NCBI GenBank assembly: GCA_034509425.1
Contig: JAVTVJ010000076.1
Location: 3,720,001-3,784,000, forward strand
DNA: 64,000 nt
Direction of reading: 5' to 3'
Source of the DNA: Eopsaltria australis
Lineage: Eukaryota; Chordata; Aves; Passeriformes; Petroicidae
Shown here: positions 14,094 through 25,607 of the stretch, in pieces
How positions within the stretch are numbered: position 1 is the stretch's first letter
Layout of the letters: each line of letters starts with the position of its first letter
The notes under the pieces: model-generated
What the model was told of the DNA's origin: nothing
The model's input: only the letters and a program-made list of their open reading frames with translations
Databases searched by the model: none
Translations under genes and position numbers: made by a program

Positions 14094-14263
14094 AGGTTGA
14101 GGAGACTAATAGTGCTCTCACCACAAGCTCACTGAGTAACTTCCACTTCTGCCTCACTCTGGAGGTAACAGCTGGAATGAGAATCTCTGCAGGGACGTAG
14201 AACTGAATCGAATAGGTCACAAAAATCCCAAAGGAGTACAGAATTTTTACAGACTGATATAAC
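14094..14263 (-). CDS. SLC36A4: SLC36A4 coding exon 10, helix 8 and start of helix 9
   Basis: Acceptor TTTCAACAG| and donor |GTAAGT. One base completes Trp, then 56 codons read [56 protein letters not shown] and one base of a Cys codon. [19 protein letters not shown] matches SLC36A4 closely. The expected next exon (Cys-Ala-Gly..., helices 9-11) is not in the window. If the donor is skipped, the frame stays open for 37 codons past the Cys and stops at 13978-13980. Confidence 0.96.
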
Positions 14264-16039
14264 CTGTTGAAAACATTTACAATCATGTGAGTATTAAGCA
14301 AACTCATAAAAAATTTGTTTGATAATGGCACATATATACACATATGAAAATATATTTTTCCCCATGAATATAATATTTGATGAAATGAATACATGAATAT
14401 AACATTTTAAGAAAATTCTGCCTAAGAAATTGCAAAAGATAAGCCAACTAGAGCAGATCTTTCAATAACGTGCAGACACCCTTACCACTGTTACCTGTGG
14501 CTGAGTGAAAAAATGACAGAATTATCCATGCCTCCAACAGTTTTAAATTTAGATATATTTTTAATTTGTGCTGCTTTAACTACAAGCATTTATCATAGGT
14601 CTGCTTGCAGCCAACGGACAGAAATTATGAATCTCTTTGTATGATTTTCTTTTTATGGACATTATCAAAACTTTGTGTGAGACCTTTGTTCCTCTGCCAT
14701 GGGGTGTTGTGTGTTCATAAATGTGAAAGGGAATATTTCTCATAAACAACCTCTTTTAACAGAAGATGATGCCAAGCAGACCAAGCACTGAAAACCTTGG
14801 GTTTTGCTTCAGTCCTTAAAAAAATGTTCAACTGAAGCAAAGGCAACATGTCTAAGTAAGAAAATAAAAACCAGCAGCAACTGTAGGGAAAGAACAAATA
14901 GGACCTTAATCTCTGTATCCCTCAAAGCCTGGAAAGGGTCACTCAAAGTGTTCCCTCTTTGATTACCACAGTCTATATCTGCATTAGTAAATAAAATCCA
15001 GCCAGGACTGCTTTTAGCCCCTTATCCTGTGGCCAAATGGCATGGCAAGGCAAAAACTGTATCTGTAAAGCTCAGCTCTTTTCCACCATATTTTCTATGA
15101 TTTGAGGAAGAAAATAAAAATAAGCTTCAACTAAAAATATATTTTGACTAATAAGTCTTAAATTAACTGTATCAAAGGTTTAACCATCACTGTACACAAC
15201 TCAAGGAAGCTCCAAAGGCACATTCAAATGGACAGAAAAACTATTACATCAATTTACATGTTGACATAATGGTGTAGCTAGTTTAGAAGCTGCTGCTTTT
15301 GTGACACACATCTTTTTGACTGCTGAGCAGCTTCTAAAAATTTAAGAGGGAAGAAGAGCTCTGCAGGACTGTCCTTATTCCAGAAGCCTAGATAGATCTT
15401 GGCTGGTTAAATCTTAGCTGACCAGCTACCCACAATTCACCTTTACTCCTCAGGCTTCAGACTACCCCAAGGCTTTACAAAAGTAATTTTCCAGAAGATA
15501 TTCCAAAACAGGACGCCAAGCTTTAAACACATAGTAGTTCAAAGTAAGCATCTCCACTACAGTATTTTTCTACAGCTCTGTGAGGATTAAAACTTTCCAA
15601 ATTAAAAAATTTTTATATTACTGAGGTGATTTTACGATTTAATATTATATTCCAATCAGAAAAAGATGCCTCCTTAGGCTACCTTTTAATAAAAATCTAA
15701 ATCATTCATATGGGCTAAACCTCTTTTCAATTCTACATTTTAGATTTCATTATACCTATTTTAAGGGTAGAAACTTTGGCAAGTAGTGTAACAAAACTTG
15801 CAGAACAACACAGCTGGACCAAACAGAGCGATAATTATCCAAAGTTTTCACTTGAACTAGTCCTATGTGAAGACTCGTCTGACTTCAATAAACCATAATG
15901 TTTGTATGATCATTAACCTTTGGGACACACAGCAAGGGAACTGTTGCACAAAGACTGTCACTTTTATCTTAACAAAGAACAGATGGTAGAAAGAATTTTC
16001 ATCTTCAGCCTCAAGAAGACAAGAACCCAAACGAGAACA

Positions 16040-16228
16040 AAGAAGAAATTTTTTACAGTGAAGGTAGTGAAGCTGTGGATACCCCATTCCTGGAAGTGTT
16101 CAAGGCCAGGTTGGATAAAGCTTGGAGTAACCTGGTCTTGTGAAAGATTTCTCTGCTCATGCCACCGGGATCGAAACAGATGATCGTTAAAGGTCCTCTC
16201 CAACCCAAACCATTTTATGATTCTATGA
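16040..16228 (+). mobile_element. CR1 LINE 3' fragment, plus orientation
   Basis: Reads CCTGGAAGTGTTCAAGGCCA, then AGGTCCTCTCCAACCCAAAC and a terminal ATTTTATGATTCTATGA, the CR1 3' tail. It lies in intron 9. Confidence 0.92.
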
Positions 16229-17114
16229 GACCCAAACCAAGGACACTACCAAGTACTAAAGCAGAGTTTTCTATAATTTACATCTGCAAATACTGGAAAC
16301 TACTCTTTAAGTCCATTTTCAACATATTCTAAGTAATATATTATGCTGAGTGACAATTTGTGCTTCCAAACACCATCTAAAATAGAACAGCACCAAATAA
16401 TTTATCCAAAAGCACCAATCTAGCAAGAATTTTTTAAGAAAACAAGCAGTCCTCTATTTAAATTAAACTTAAGAACTTAACCAGTCTAGGGCCTGTGTAT
16501 GCCTTCCAGCCAATTCATCTGCAAGGACATCAAATAAAACTCAAAAAGCAGCAGAATTTTAATTTGATTTTCTTTATCAGGAAAGGCTTATTTTTAAGAC
16601 AAGGGTTGTCCAGCTGGAGTTAAACACATAAGCCAAGTCTCACTGCTTAAATACATTCCAGGCTCTTTTGCATGACTGTCTTATAAAAAAATTCCTCTGC
16701 TCCTTGCATTTCTCTAGCTCAAACTGGCAACTTACCGGCTTGTTATGTGAGGACCAAATAGCAAAATACTGTCCTGTGGTTCACTGGAAATTTGTTTTGC
16801 TAGCCCAGTTAATTGCAACCATTTGTCCATCAGTACTGTATCAGGTAGAGCCACAGTCCTGCACACCTGCAGCACTGTACATCACAATCCCTGGGCGCAC
16901 CACTGAGCTGCTTCTCCTAATTTTGTTTGGCGCTCTGGGGTACTATCCAGGGTAAGACAGAAACAGATTACTTTGTTAACTGTAGATATGTGCCCTGAGT
17001 AGCTTTGAGGTTATTACACTTATAATGCCAATTCCCAACCCTACAGAGCACCAGTTTCCATCTCTTTTATTATCTGTTTCCTTGCATTAGGCCCACAAAG
17101 CCATCAGGACAAAT

Positions 17115-17130
17115 ATCATCATCATCATCA
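17115..17130 (+). repeat. (ATC)n microsatellite
   Basis: Five ATC units in intron 9; short and probably neutral. Confidence 0.9.
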
Positions 17131-17485
17131 CATCTGCACTGTAGCCAAGAGCTATTTGAAAACTCATATGTGAACAGCTCTGTTAGACAGCAGGGATGCA
17201 GAAGAAAGCTCATTCTGTTGCTTGCATGAGCACAATAAAAAGCAACAGTGAGTAGCAACCTTGCCTTATTCCACATTCCTCTCACTCCTTGTATTTTTTA
17301 ACAGCACTTCTCTTAAGGCACAAATAAACCCAAAGCTACCACTTAAAACATGGTTTCCACTTATCTTATAAACAACAAGCGCTGCCATGTGATATTAGAA
17401 ATAGAAGTACTTTTCCTTTCAGCTGCACCACATAGAATAGATACAGTAAACATTTGCAGATTTCTGGGATTTTTTTTTTTCAATG

Positions 17486-18247
17486 TCATAAAATCACAGA
17501 ATGGTTTGTGTTGAAAAGAAACTCAAAGATCATCCAGTTCCAACCCTCCTGCCATAGGTAGTACCTTTCACTAGACCAGGTTACTCAGAACCCCATTCAG
17601 CTGGGTCATTAACACTTTCAGAGATGCAGAGTCCACAACCTCTCTGGGCAAGCTGTTCCAGTCCCTCACCACCCCCACAGTACAGAATTTTTTCTTAACT
17701 TCTAATCTAAACCTGCTCTCCTTTAACTTAAAGGCATTCCCTCTTGTCCTATCACTACATGCCCTTGTGAGAAGTCCCTCTCCAACTCTCTAGTAAGCGC
17801 CCTTTAGGTACTGGAAGATGCTCTAAGGTCTTCCCAATGCCTTCTCTTCTCCAGGCTGAAAAGCCCCCAGCTTCCTCAGTCTATCATAGGAGAGGTACTC
17901 CAGCCCTCTGATCATCTTAGGTTCTCTTCTGGACTTGTTCTAACACATCAACATCCTTCTTGTGTTGGGGGTTCCAGAGCTGGATGCAGCACTCCAGGTG
18001 GGGTCCCTCCAGAGCAGAGCAGAGGGGCAGAATCCCCTATCTTGCCTCGCTGGCCACACTGCTTTGGATGCAGCCCAGGACATGATTCGCTTGCTGGGCT
18101 GTGAGTGCACATTGCCAGGTCATGCTGAGCTTTTCACCCACCCACACCCCCAAGACTTTCTCCCCAGAGCTGCTCTCAATACATTCTCTGCCCAGACTGT
18201 ACCTGTGCTTGGAATTGCGCTGCCTTGCACTTGGCCTTGCAAAACTT
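17486..18247 (-). mobile_element. Long CR1 LINE fragment, minus orientation
   Basis: About 760 bases, the longest CR1 with a clear 3' end in the window. It starts AAATCACAGAATGG and includes CCACAACCTCTCTGGGCAAG, TTCTCCAGGCTGAAAAGCCC, CAGAGCTGGATGCAGCACTC and GACTTTCTCCCCAGAGC, the antisense landmarks of avian CR1 in order. Open frames inside it are not host genes. Confidence 0.95.
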
Positions 18248-18315
18248 GTGTATGTATGTACAATGAAAGGATTGAAATACATATGATGAGCAATCCCCCA
18301 GAAATCAGAACCACA

Positions 18316-18341
18316 GGAGGGAAGGGGAAGGGGAAGGGGAG
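18316..18341 (+). repeat. (GGGGAA)n purine tract, possible G-quadruplex
   Basis: Four G runs of 3-4 bases, separated by AA, lie about 70 bases past the end of the CR1 at 17486-18247. The G-rich strand is the template strand of SLC36A4. Confidence 0.85.
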
Positions 18342-19241
18342 ACCATAAAATGAAGAAACGTTAAGGCTCAAATCTCAGTCGTTACAACAGCAGTATAAAA
18401 ACAAAACAAGCAATAAGAAATAGATGAAAGTTCCAGCAATGAAAAAACATTCATCCTTCAAGACACATTTTTTATACTTTCATGTATTAAACATTGGAAT
18501 CAGACTAGCAATTAAACAAAACTTCTTAAGAATATTAAAAATGCACAGTTCACATTGACTCCAAGGAATGAAAAGGAAGAAAAGAGAGTGGAAAAGTAAC
18601 ACTTCTAAATTAAGAACATTCTTTACATGTGTTCTCATTTTTTCGAAGAATAAAAATGTCAGCAGTCAGCTCATCAAAGCAGGGGTTTTTTTCCCATAAT
18701 TTGAGATTTCACTGCTTTAATAAGGTGCTACAACAGACACTGAACAAGTAGATGCAAGTTTATAACCTGTAAGACATTATTTCATCAGAATGAAAACATT
18801 AAAATACTTTTCAGTTTTAGCACTTGTGCACTGCTGATGTATCTAATTTTAGGCCCATCAGACAAAAGTACTAAAAAAATAAATTATTTTAGAGAATAGC
18901 CAGAGTATATCCATCCACAGACAGATACAAAACTAACAACACAGCAGCTGAAATGGTCTTCAGTGCATTGTCAGCATGTGACATGTGCAGCCCTCATAGC
19001 ATTAAAAAAAAAAGCTAAATAAAAACTGTAGTATCCTTGAGACACTGGCAAACATAAGCTTCATTTTCATGATAGGAAGTCATTATTATAAATTATCCAC
19101 AGGCTTGCACTTGAACTACAAACCTATTCATCTTTGATGTTTTCTATTCCATTGGTCTACCTGCTAAACTCAGTGATTACACTAAAAAAGGGCACTATAT
19201 TATTAGGATATCCAAGGTAAAAGTAGCTGGTTTCAGAACTG

Positions 19242-19616
19242 TGTGATGCCTTTTTCTGGTCTTAGGAAATAAAGGCTCAGACACGGTTAGAGGGTTGGGG
19301 GTTGTTTACCTCGGTATTTTAATAGGATCCCATTCGATGGCTTCTGCCGTCCAGGTAGAACGCGTCGCAAAAGCCCCTTCCCCCCAATAGAGTATACAAT
19401 TAAAGACTCTACACATTAGCATATCTACCAGGAGGGCCCAATAAGGGGCCGGGGTGGGCTAACTTCTAGTTTACAAAATCTATCCTACCAGGAGACCTTG
19501 AGGGCTCACAAAAACAGAGTGTTTGGTCTCTAACTCTACGCGGTTTCAGGGGTGTTTAGTCTACTGGCCTGCTAAACACCATGAAACCAGGCTAAACTAT
19601 CACCTAAAGCATCACA
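19242..19616. mobile_element. Putative solo retroviral LTR in SLC36A4 intron 9
   Basis: This 375-base block begins TGTGATGC and ends GCATCACA, a perfect 8-base inverted terminal repeat with the TG...CA ends of a retroviral LTR. It is distinctly more GC-rich and CpG-bearing than its surroundings. No retroviral genes flank it, so it would be a solo LTR. A target-site duplication is not visible (AACTG left, AGTAT right). ATTAAA lies on the minus strand and AATAAAGG on the plus strand, so orientation is left open. It lies 345 bases past the end of exon 9. Confidence 0.7.
19542..19588. repeat. Strong imperfect hairpin within the 19.2-kb LTR
   Basis: GGTTTCA-gg-GGTGTTTAG pairs with CTAAACACC-a-TGAAACC across a 12-base loop. 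That gives 16 paired positions with one small internal bulge. Confidence 0.85.
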
Positions 19617-19961
19617 AGTATGCATGCTAATACTTGTGAATATAGGGAACAGTGTAAGAAATATTCAGGAGAAAAGCAGAAAAATCCTTCAGGCATCAGT
19701 GTGATAGCTTGTTGCAAACTGAATACTCCCTCTTTCAACAGTCCTGGAACTAGCTCCTGCTCGAGATGGAATGATTTATAATATCACTGATCAGTCTCCA
19801 CATGCAAGTCCTTTTAATATGCAAGAAATAACTGGCTAGGACCATAACTCTATTGTGGATACATCTAAAGTCTGAGCACCCTGATGGCACAGAGGCATGG
19901 AACAATCTTTGCAACATTTCTGCCTTCTAGGTTACTGCTTTTAAATTACAGAGTCACTTAC

Positions 19962-20131
19962 CACTTATCCTGTGGCAGGTTTAAAGTTATGCTGCCTTTG
20001 ACTTCATCCCCAAAGCGCAGATACCCTAGGGTGGCCAGTGAGATGTACAATGCCATGACTACTCCCATCCCAATGTTCAATGCCAGGGGGAAACGTGTGG
20101 CATCCTTCATTCTGTTTTCCAATGGCAATAC
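19962..20131 (-). CDS. SLC36A4: SLC36A4 coding exon 9, helix 7 and loop
   Basis: Acceptor TTCCAG| and donor |GTAAGT. It has 56 codons plus two bases: [20 protein letters not shown], then the hydrophobic [20 protein letters not shown], then [26 protein letters not shown] is a strongly conserved SLC36 signature. The exon follows the 13.4-kb intron 8. Confidence 0.97.
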
Positions 20132-23100
20132 CTGGAAACAGAGGGACAATCAATCACATTTTATGTCCTCAGAGTAAAACTACTTGTCTCCCCTCTTTCA
20201 ATGCCAACTTCCAAAATTTAGGTGATTTTATAAATAAATAAGATTATTCTACAATAATGTTTTACTGCCTGGATGGTCACAATGTTTTATGTACCCAATA
20301 GAAATATTTGATTATTGAAAAGCACGTATCTTGGTGGAAAACAGCATCACTGTGGAAATATAAAGCAATATTTATTGGTTAGAAAAACTGTCAAGAGGAA
20401 CTTAAGGTGTCCAGATGAAAATACATATGCAATGAGAGAAACATGATTTTTTTTTTTTAACAAAATTTTTCAGAATCCAAGGATATTTCTCCTATTTCTG
20501 TCAGGTATGCCTGCACTGTCAGCCTCCATCACAGAAAAACCTATTGACACGCAAGCTCAGCCTCAGCACTCAGCATCAGCCCTCCCAGCAGGGAATCTGA
20601 GTCCATGACTATCAGAATGCAGTCCCATGCTCTTTTTCATCCCTCTGTCAGAAACAGGGCCAGGCACACTAAGCACTGCTTTTCCTAAACATAGTGCTTT
20701 GAGCTTCAAGTACAGTCAAGCCATCTCACTGGGCTTGCCATCATTTCAAAGTGAAGACACAGGCAACCACTGCAATTGCAACCATTACCGCAGGAAGTTT
20801 GCTGGAGATTGCTTTTTACTTGTACTTTGCAGCATTCAGAAAAATACATTCAGTAAGTTCCAACTTAAGTTTTTAGACACCCAGACAAAATTTCCAGGCA
20901 AGGTAGTAAAACCAAAGGACAAGCTCACATATTGCTCTTTCCCACCTTCATTTCATAAACAAAACAGATCCTTTTACATCATTAAAACACCAGCTGAAGG
21001 TACATGCGTACTCCTAGATGAGCATACTTTCCCTACCTCTTCCAGGAGAACCGTATAGTCATCTCAAATACAATATGGGATATAGTCCAAGACTAAGACA
21101 CCTAATATTGTATGTCGACATCGAAGTGAAACATCTAAGCTTCTATAATGAAGGTAGGTAATGAAGATCTAGGCAATACAGACAGTGGAATAAAGTTCAC
21201 AGTTCATCTTTCGGTAGACATGCAGGTTCTATTTGATGAACAGTATGGCACTGTTAATTAAAGAAGCTTGTCATCCCTGGTTAGCACTTATGTCATATCT
21301 AATACAGACAAACAGTCTCTGTGCAATAGGGTTGCCCTGTAAAAGCCACTGTTCATCACACAAAATTGCGTTTTAATTGACTGAATATTTACTACTTAAG
21401 CAATGCAAGTTATGAAAAAAGCAGATTTCATCCACTAATTAACTAACAAATTGATATATCTGAGTTGCTGGCATATTATTTTCTATAGGGTAATTACTCC
21501 TTTCCTCCTAATCACCCACTGACATTTACTTCCCAACTCGTAGCTGCGTATCACCACTGCCCATCCATCCCACATGGCCCTATTTCTCCTATATTTGAAA
21601 TCCCAAAAAAGTAATTTTACACTTGGGAACCAAGAGGTCCCTAAAAAGGTGCACATTTAGAGGCAATTTTCATTCCCATTCAATAAAAATACATTATACA
21701 TCTTAACTTCTTTATGTATTTCAGAGCCTTCACTGCTGATGTTGTTCCTCCAGAAAAGAACCTGAGCTTGGACTGTAACCTGATCTGGTGGGGAATGCAA
21801 AATTTAAACAAAGAAGAGTTTCAAAAATTAAATCAATGTTTAAATGACCATTGAACAGCAGGAAAAATACAAAAAGAGACATATGGTCTATAAGTGACTC
21901 TGACCAGGGTATCTGGCTTTTTAATCTGTTTTACATTTAACGAAGTTCTTTTCACAGCAGACAAGATTAACATAGAATTGTCTATCTGAAATTTAGTTAA
22001 TAAATAAAAGTAAAGGACCAGTGGCACATACTATGTTCAATGCGCTGGAGTCCAAATGAAGCATTGAAATTTTCTTTTTAAATTTTTAACTATAATGAAA
22101 TTTTTCACCTTTAGCATTTAAACCAAATCAGCTTAGCATTTAAACCCAGAAGACCCGTGTTTCTCCAAGACAACCAGAACATTTTAAAAAATTAAAACCA
22201 ATTTAGAACCATTATAGGGCAATGTTCTTAAGCATACATACTCTGCTTTTTAACTATCCACTAAACCAAGTTTACTCATTAAATGCAATGATATTATTTC
22301 CTGTGTACTTATGAGTAGATCAGAATAAAACACATCTGTTTAAATTCATGTCTCGCATCATCATCACCATCTTCTCTTTAACATTACAACTTTCATTTTT
22401 GCTAAGTTTAAGGAAATGATACACTAAAAGAAATACAAGTTAATAATACCGTTGGTGAGAGACACATTAACACATGTAGATCTTGAAATTACATTTAAAA
22501 ATGCTAATTCCTCCCTGCTTATCCTTGAGTTAGTATCAGGATTACACGAGCCGCCAGGCTGAACAGATGAGAATGCTACTGCAGTCTTTCCTGCATCACT
22601 CAGCCCAGGTGAGAGTGTCCCCAAAGAAATTCTGTGAAGAACTTGAGCCAGGTTTTATACAATCTCCAGTATCACCTACTCCAGACAAGCTCAAAAGTTC
22701 TGTAACTCACGGGATTAAACTGATGCAGACTAACAACTAATTACATGTGTGTTACACAAACACCCGGCTCCCTAAGCTGTTGAAGTCCATCACGATCCAA
22801 AAGATCAGTGGAGAGTTCACAAGGAGACAGAGGCTGTCAGGAGATATCATGTGAGCCAGTGCATATTCTGACTCTGAGGCACTGGTGGGCAGCTACTGGG
22901 TGGATTTTCACTGTAGAATTTCTTTCCAGTCCCTGCACAGTCTGCGATGACTTCAGAAAATCTAACATTTCATCTGAATGCAAGAGACAAGGTTCTTTTC
23001 ACAAATGCTTCTTAATTCTGGTTTTATTGCTTCCTTTCTGGAACCAGGAGGTGAGATAAGATTCAGTTTCAAATATGTATTTTTTAACCTTTTTTTTAAT

Positions 23101-25563
23101 GACTCTTTTCCGTGTTTCCGATTTCCCTGCTGTGCTTCCTTTAGGCTCTTTCTCCCTCACTTCACGCTAGTCTATGTCATAGCCCTAAACACCTATGAAA
23201 TCAGATATTTTAGACTAAGCTTATTCTTTTCCTAATTTCTTGATTTCCATCCTTTTCTTTTTCCTCCTCACTGAATAGACTGTCATTTTTCTCTGTCACC
23301 TGCTTCACAGATTTTTTTCTTATAGTTTTTGAGACATTTGCACCCATCACTACTATTATACTCCTTGAAACTTAATACTAGGTTCTTTTAGTTACAACCA
23401 ACCTTTGGTTTCTTAAAACTGCAAAACAAGCACAGTACATCTTGCTTTCATCCACCAAATAAATTAAAAAGTACCCATAATTTACTGGCAAGGAATCATA
23501 ACTGAATGTTTGAAATAACCTGTCTAATCTGATATCATCCATTATGCAAAGTGCTTTCCCCTTCATTTCAAGCTGCTTGAAGTAGGTATAAACATCCCCA
23601 GTAATACCACTGCCTCCTCATCCCTTGCCTTGAATATCCTGCTACACTCACAGCCTTTCTGCAAGTAAGCTGCAGGGGATTGCCTAATTTTAATCAGAAA
23701 TCTCTACTGTACTTTTCATATAACTGGACCAAAAAAAATCCACAAGAGAATTCGACCTGCAGGCAATCAGATAAACTATTATTTGATTTTCATAGCCACT
23801 GAAAGCTAATCTTGTAATGGACAGCTTAAGAGCAGACATGCTTAATGTTTAAATACATATAGTCATCTTTCCATTTCTCAGGAAATACCACTAAAATGGC
23901 CATCCATTAATCCCTGCGCTTTCAAAATAAGTATTTCAGGTAGACAGTTATATAGAAGTTTTGATTGGCTTAAGCTAGAGACAATTCAAGAATTTTGGAA
24001 AATTAAAACCAATATATTTATCAATTTACTCTGGGAAAAAAATCCATCTATGATCATGCCCTACAGCAGCAAAATACAGCTTTCTTCAGTCAAAGCAAAA
24101 AAACTGGCATCAAAGGCATTCAAGATATGCAAACCTAAATTCTACTACCTAACCTCCAAAGACAAAATATTAAATCCTTAGCAAACCAATGCAGAGCAGG
24201 CCTGGCCCGTTCCTTCTTGTCTGCAGAAGGTACCACTGAATTTGTCTGTTCACTGAAAGGTGGATTTACAATCACACAGCCTACAGGGGAACTGTCTGCA
24301 GAAAAAGTACAGTTACATCAAATAAAATAATAAGAACAACATACATCATTATTACATTGCTATGTTTGCTTGCCTGTCTTAGTGCATCTCCTCTTGCACT
24401 GCACACAAGTCTCATGCAATATTTTGAGCAACAGGCTTCTATTCCATCACTTCTATACGCATTTTCAAAGCTCACTCTCTTTAGTAAGCTACAGAACATC
24501 ACTATTTGGAACACGTACAATAAACAATCCAATTTTCCTTAACAGATCCCTCATGACTGCAAACAAAAGGGCAGCTACTATTACCCAAAGAAAAGTGCAA
24601 GCCAAATGATGACTGTATATCAATTTTTATAGTAAAAGTTTTATATGAAATAAATAAATCCAGATGACAAGTTCTCACTACAGAACACACTACCTTCTGA
24701 AATCTGCTGAGCAATTTCAATCACTCCAAAAACCAATCTCCTCAAATTCCAGTAAAGCCCCTTTCTTTCCACTTGTTTCACAAGGAAAGAGAATTACTCA
24801 CCTACACAAAAAACCCAAACCCAATCTACTGCCCTATTCTGATGGCCTTGATTTAACAATGCTTGAAGGAATTGTGTAAATCTTACTTACCTTGCCATCA
24901 AAACCTTGCATTTTCTCCAGAGGTTCTTTTTTTTCTTTTTGTCTTTCCTTATGTTCAAGAGTTTATTTATCACTTCATTATTATATTTATTTAATCTTTA
25001 GCTTGCATTGAAATTTAACAGAAGTTCTGGAAGTTTGTGTATTATCATGTCCTATGTGACTTTCTGAACAAAATCTAAAAAATTTCTCTCCAATGCAAAC
25101 TGAAAATGAGAAAGCAGCATTTCTGTTCAGTCAGCAATATTCTTAAATATTTGTCCTGTCAAAATCACTGAAATGTTATATTCTTTGCTGGCCTTTACAA
25201 TAGTAAGTAATTTTATCCAGCAGAAGACGTAGGGTAATAGAAAATTATGTTTCTAATTTATCAGACAGCTCCAGCCCCCACTCACTTGGACTACAGCCTA
25301 CAGACTATACAGTACTATGGTCTAACATGGTCTGTATAAGTTATGCTGCTCTCAAAATTTCTACAAGGTAAGTGATAAAAGAAAAAATTACTTAAAAATG
25401 CAAGTGTTGCTGGAGGGTGTATGTCAATCTACTGCAAAAATACATAAAGATATAGTATATGATTGTGTATTTCTGGACTCTTTCTGGCTTAGGAGGTAAA
25501 AATTAAATTTCCCAAAGCTGCAATGGTACTTATATGTTTATGCCAGCCAATGAACAAACCCTT

Positions 25564-25607
25564 AAAATAAGTTATATTTAGTTATAAAATAAGTTATATT
25601 TAGTTAT
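25564..25607. repeat. Perfect 22-base tandem duplication
   Basis: Two identical adjacent copies of a 22-base AT-rich unit, AAAATAAGTT...AGTTAT, in intron 8. Confidence 0.95.
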
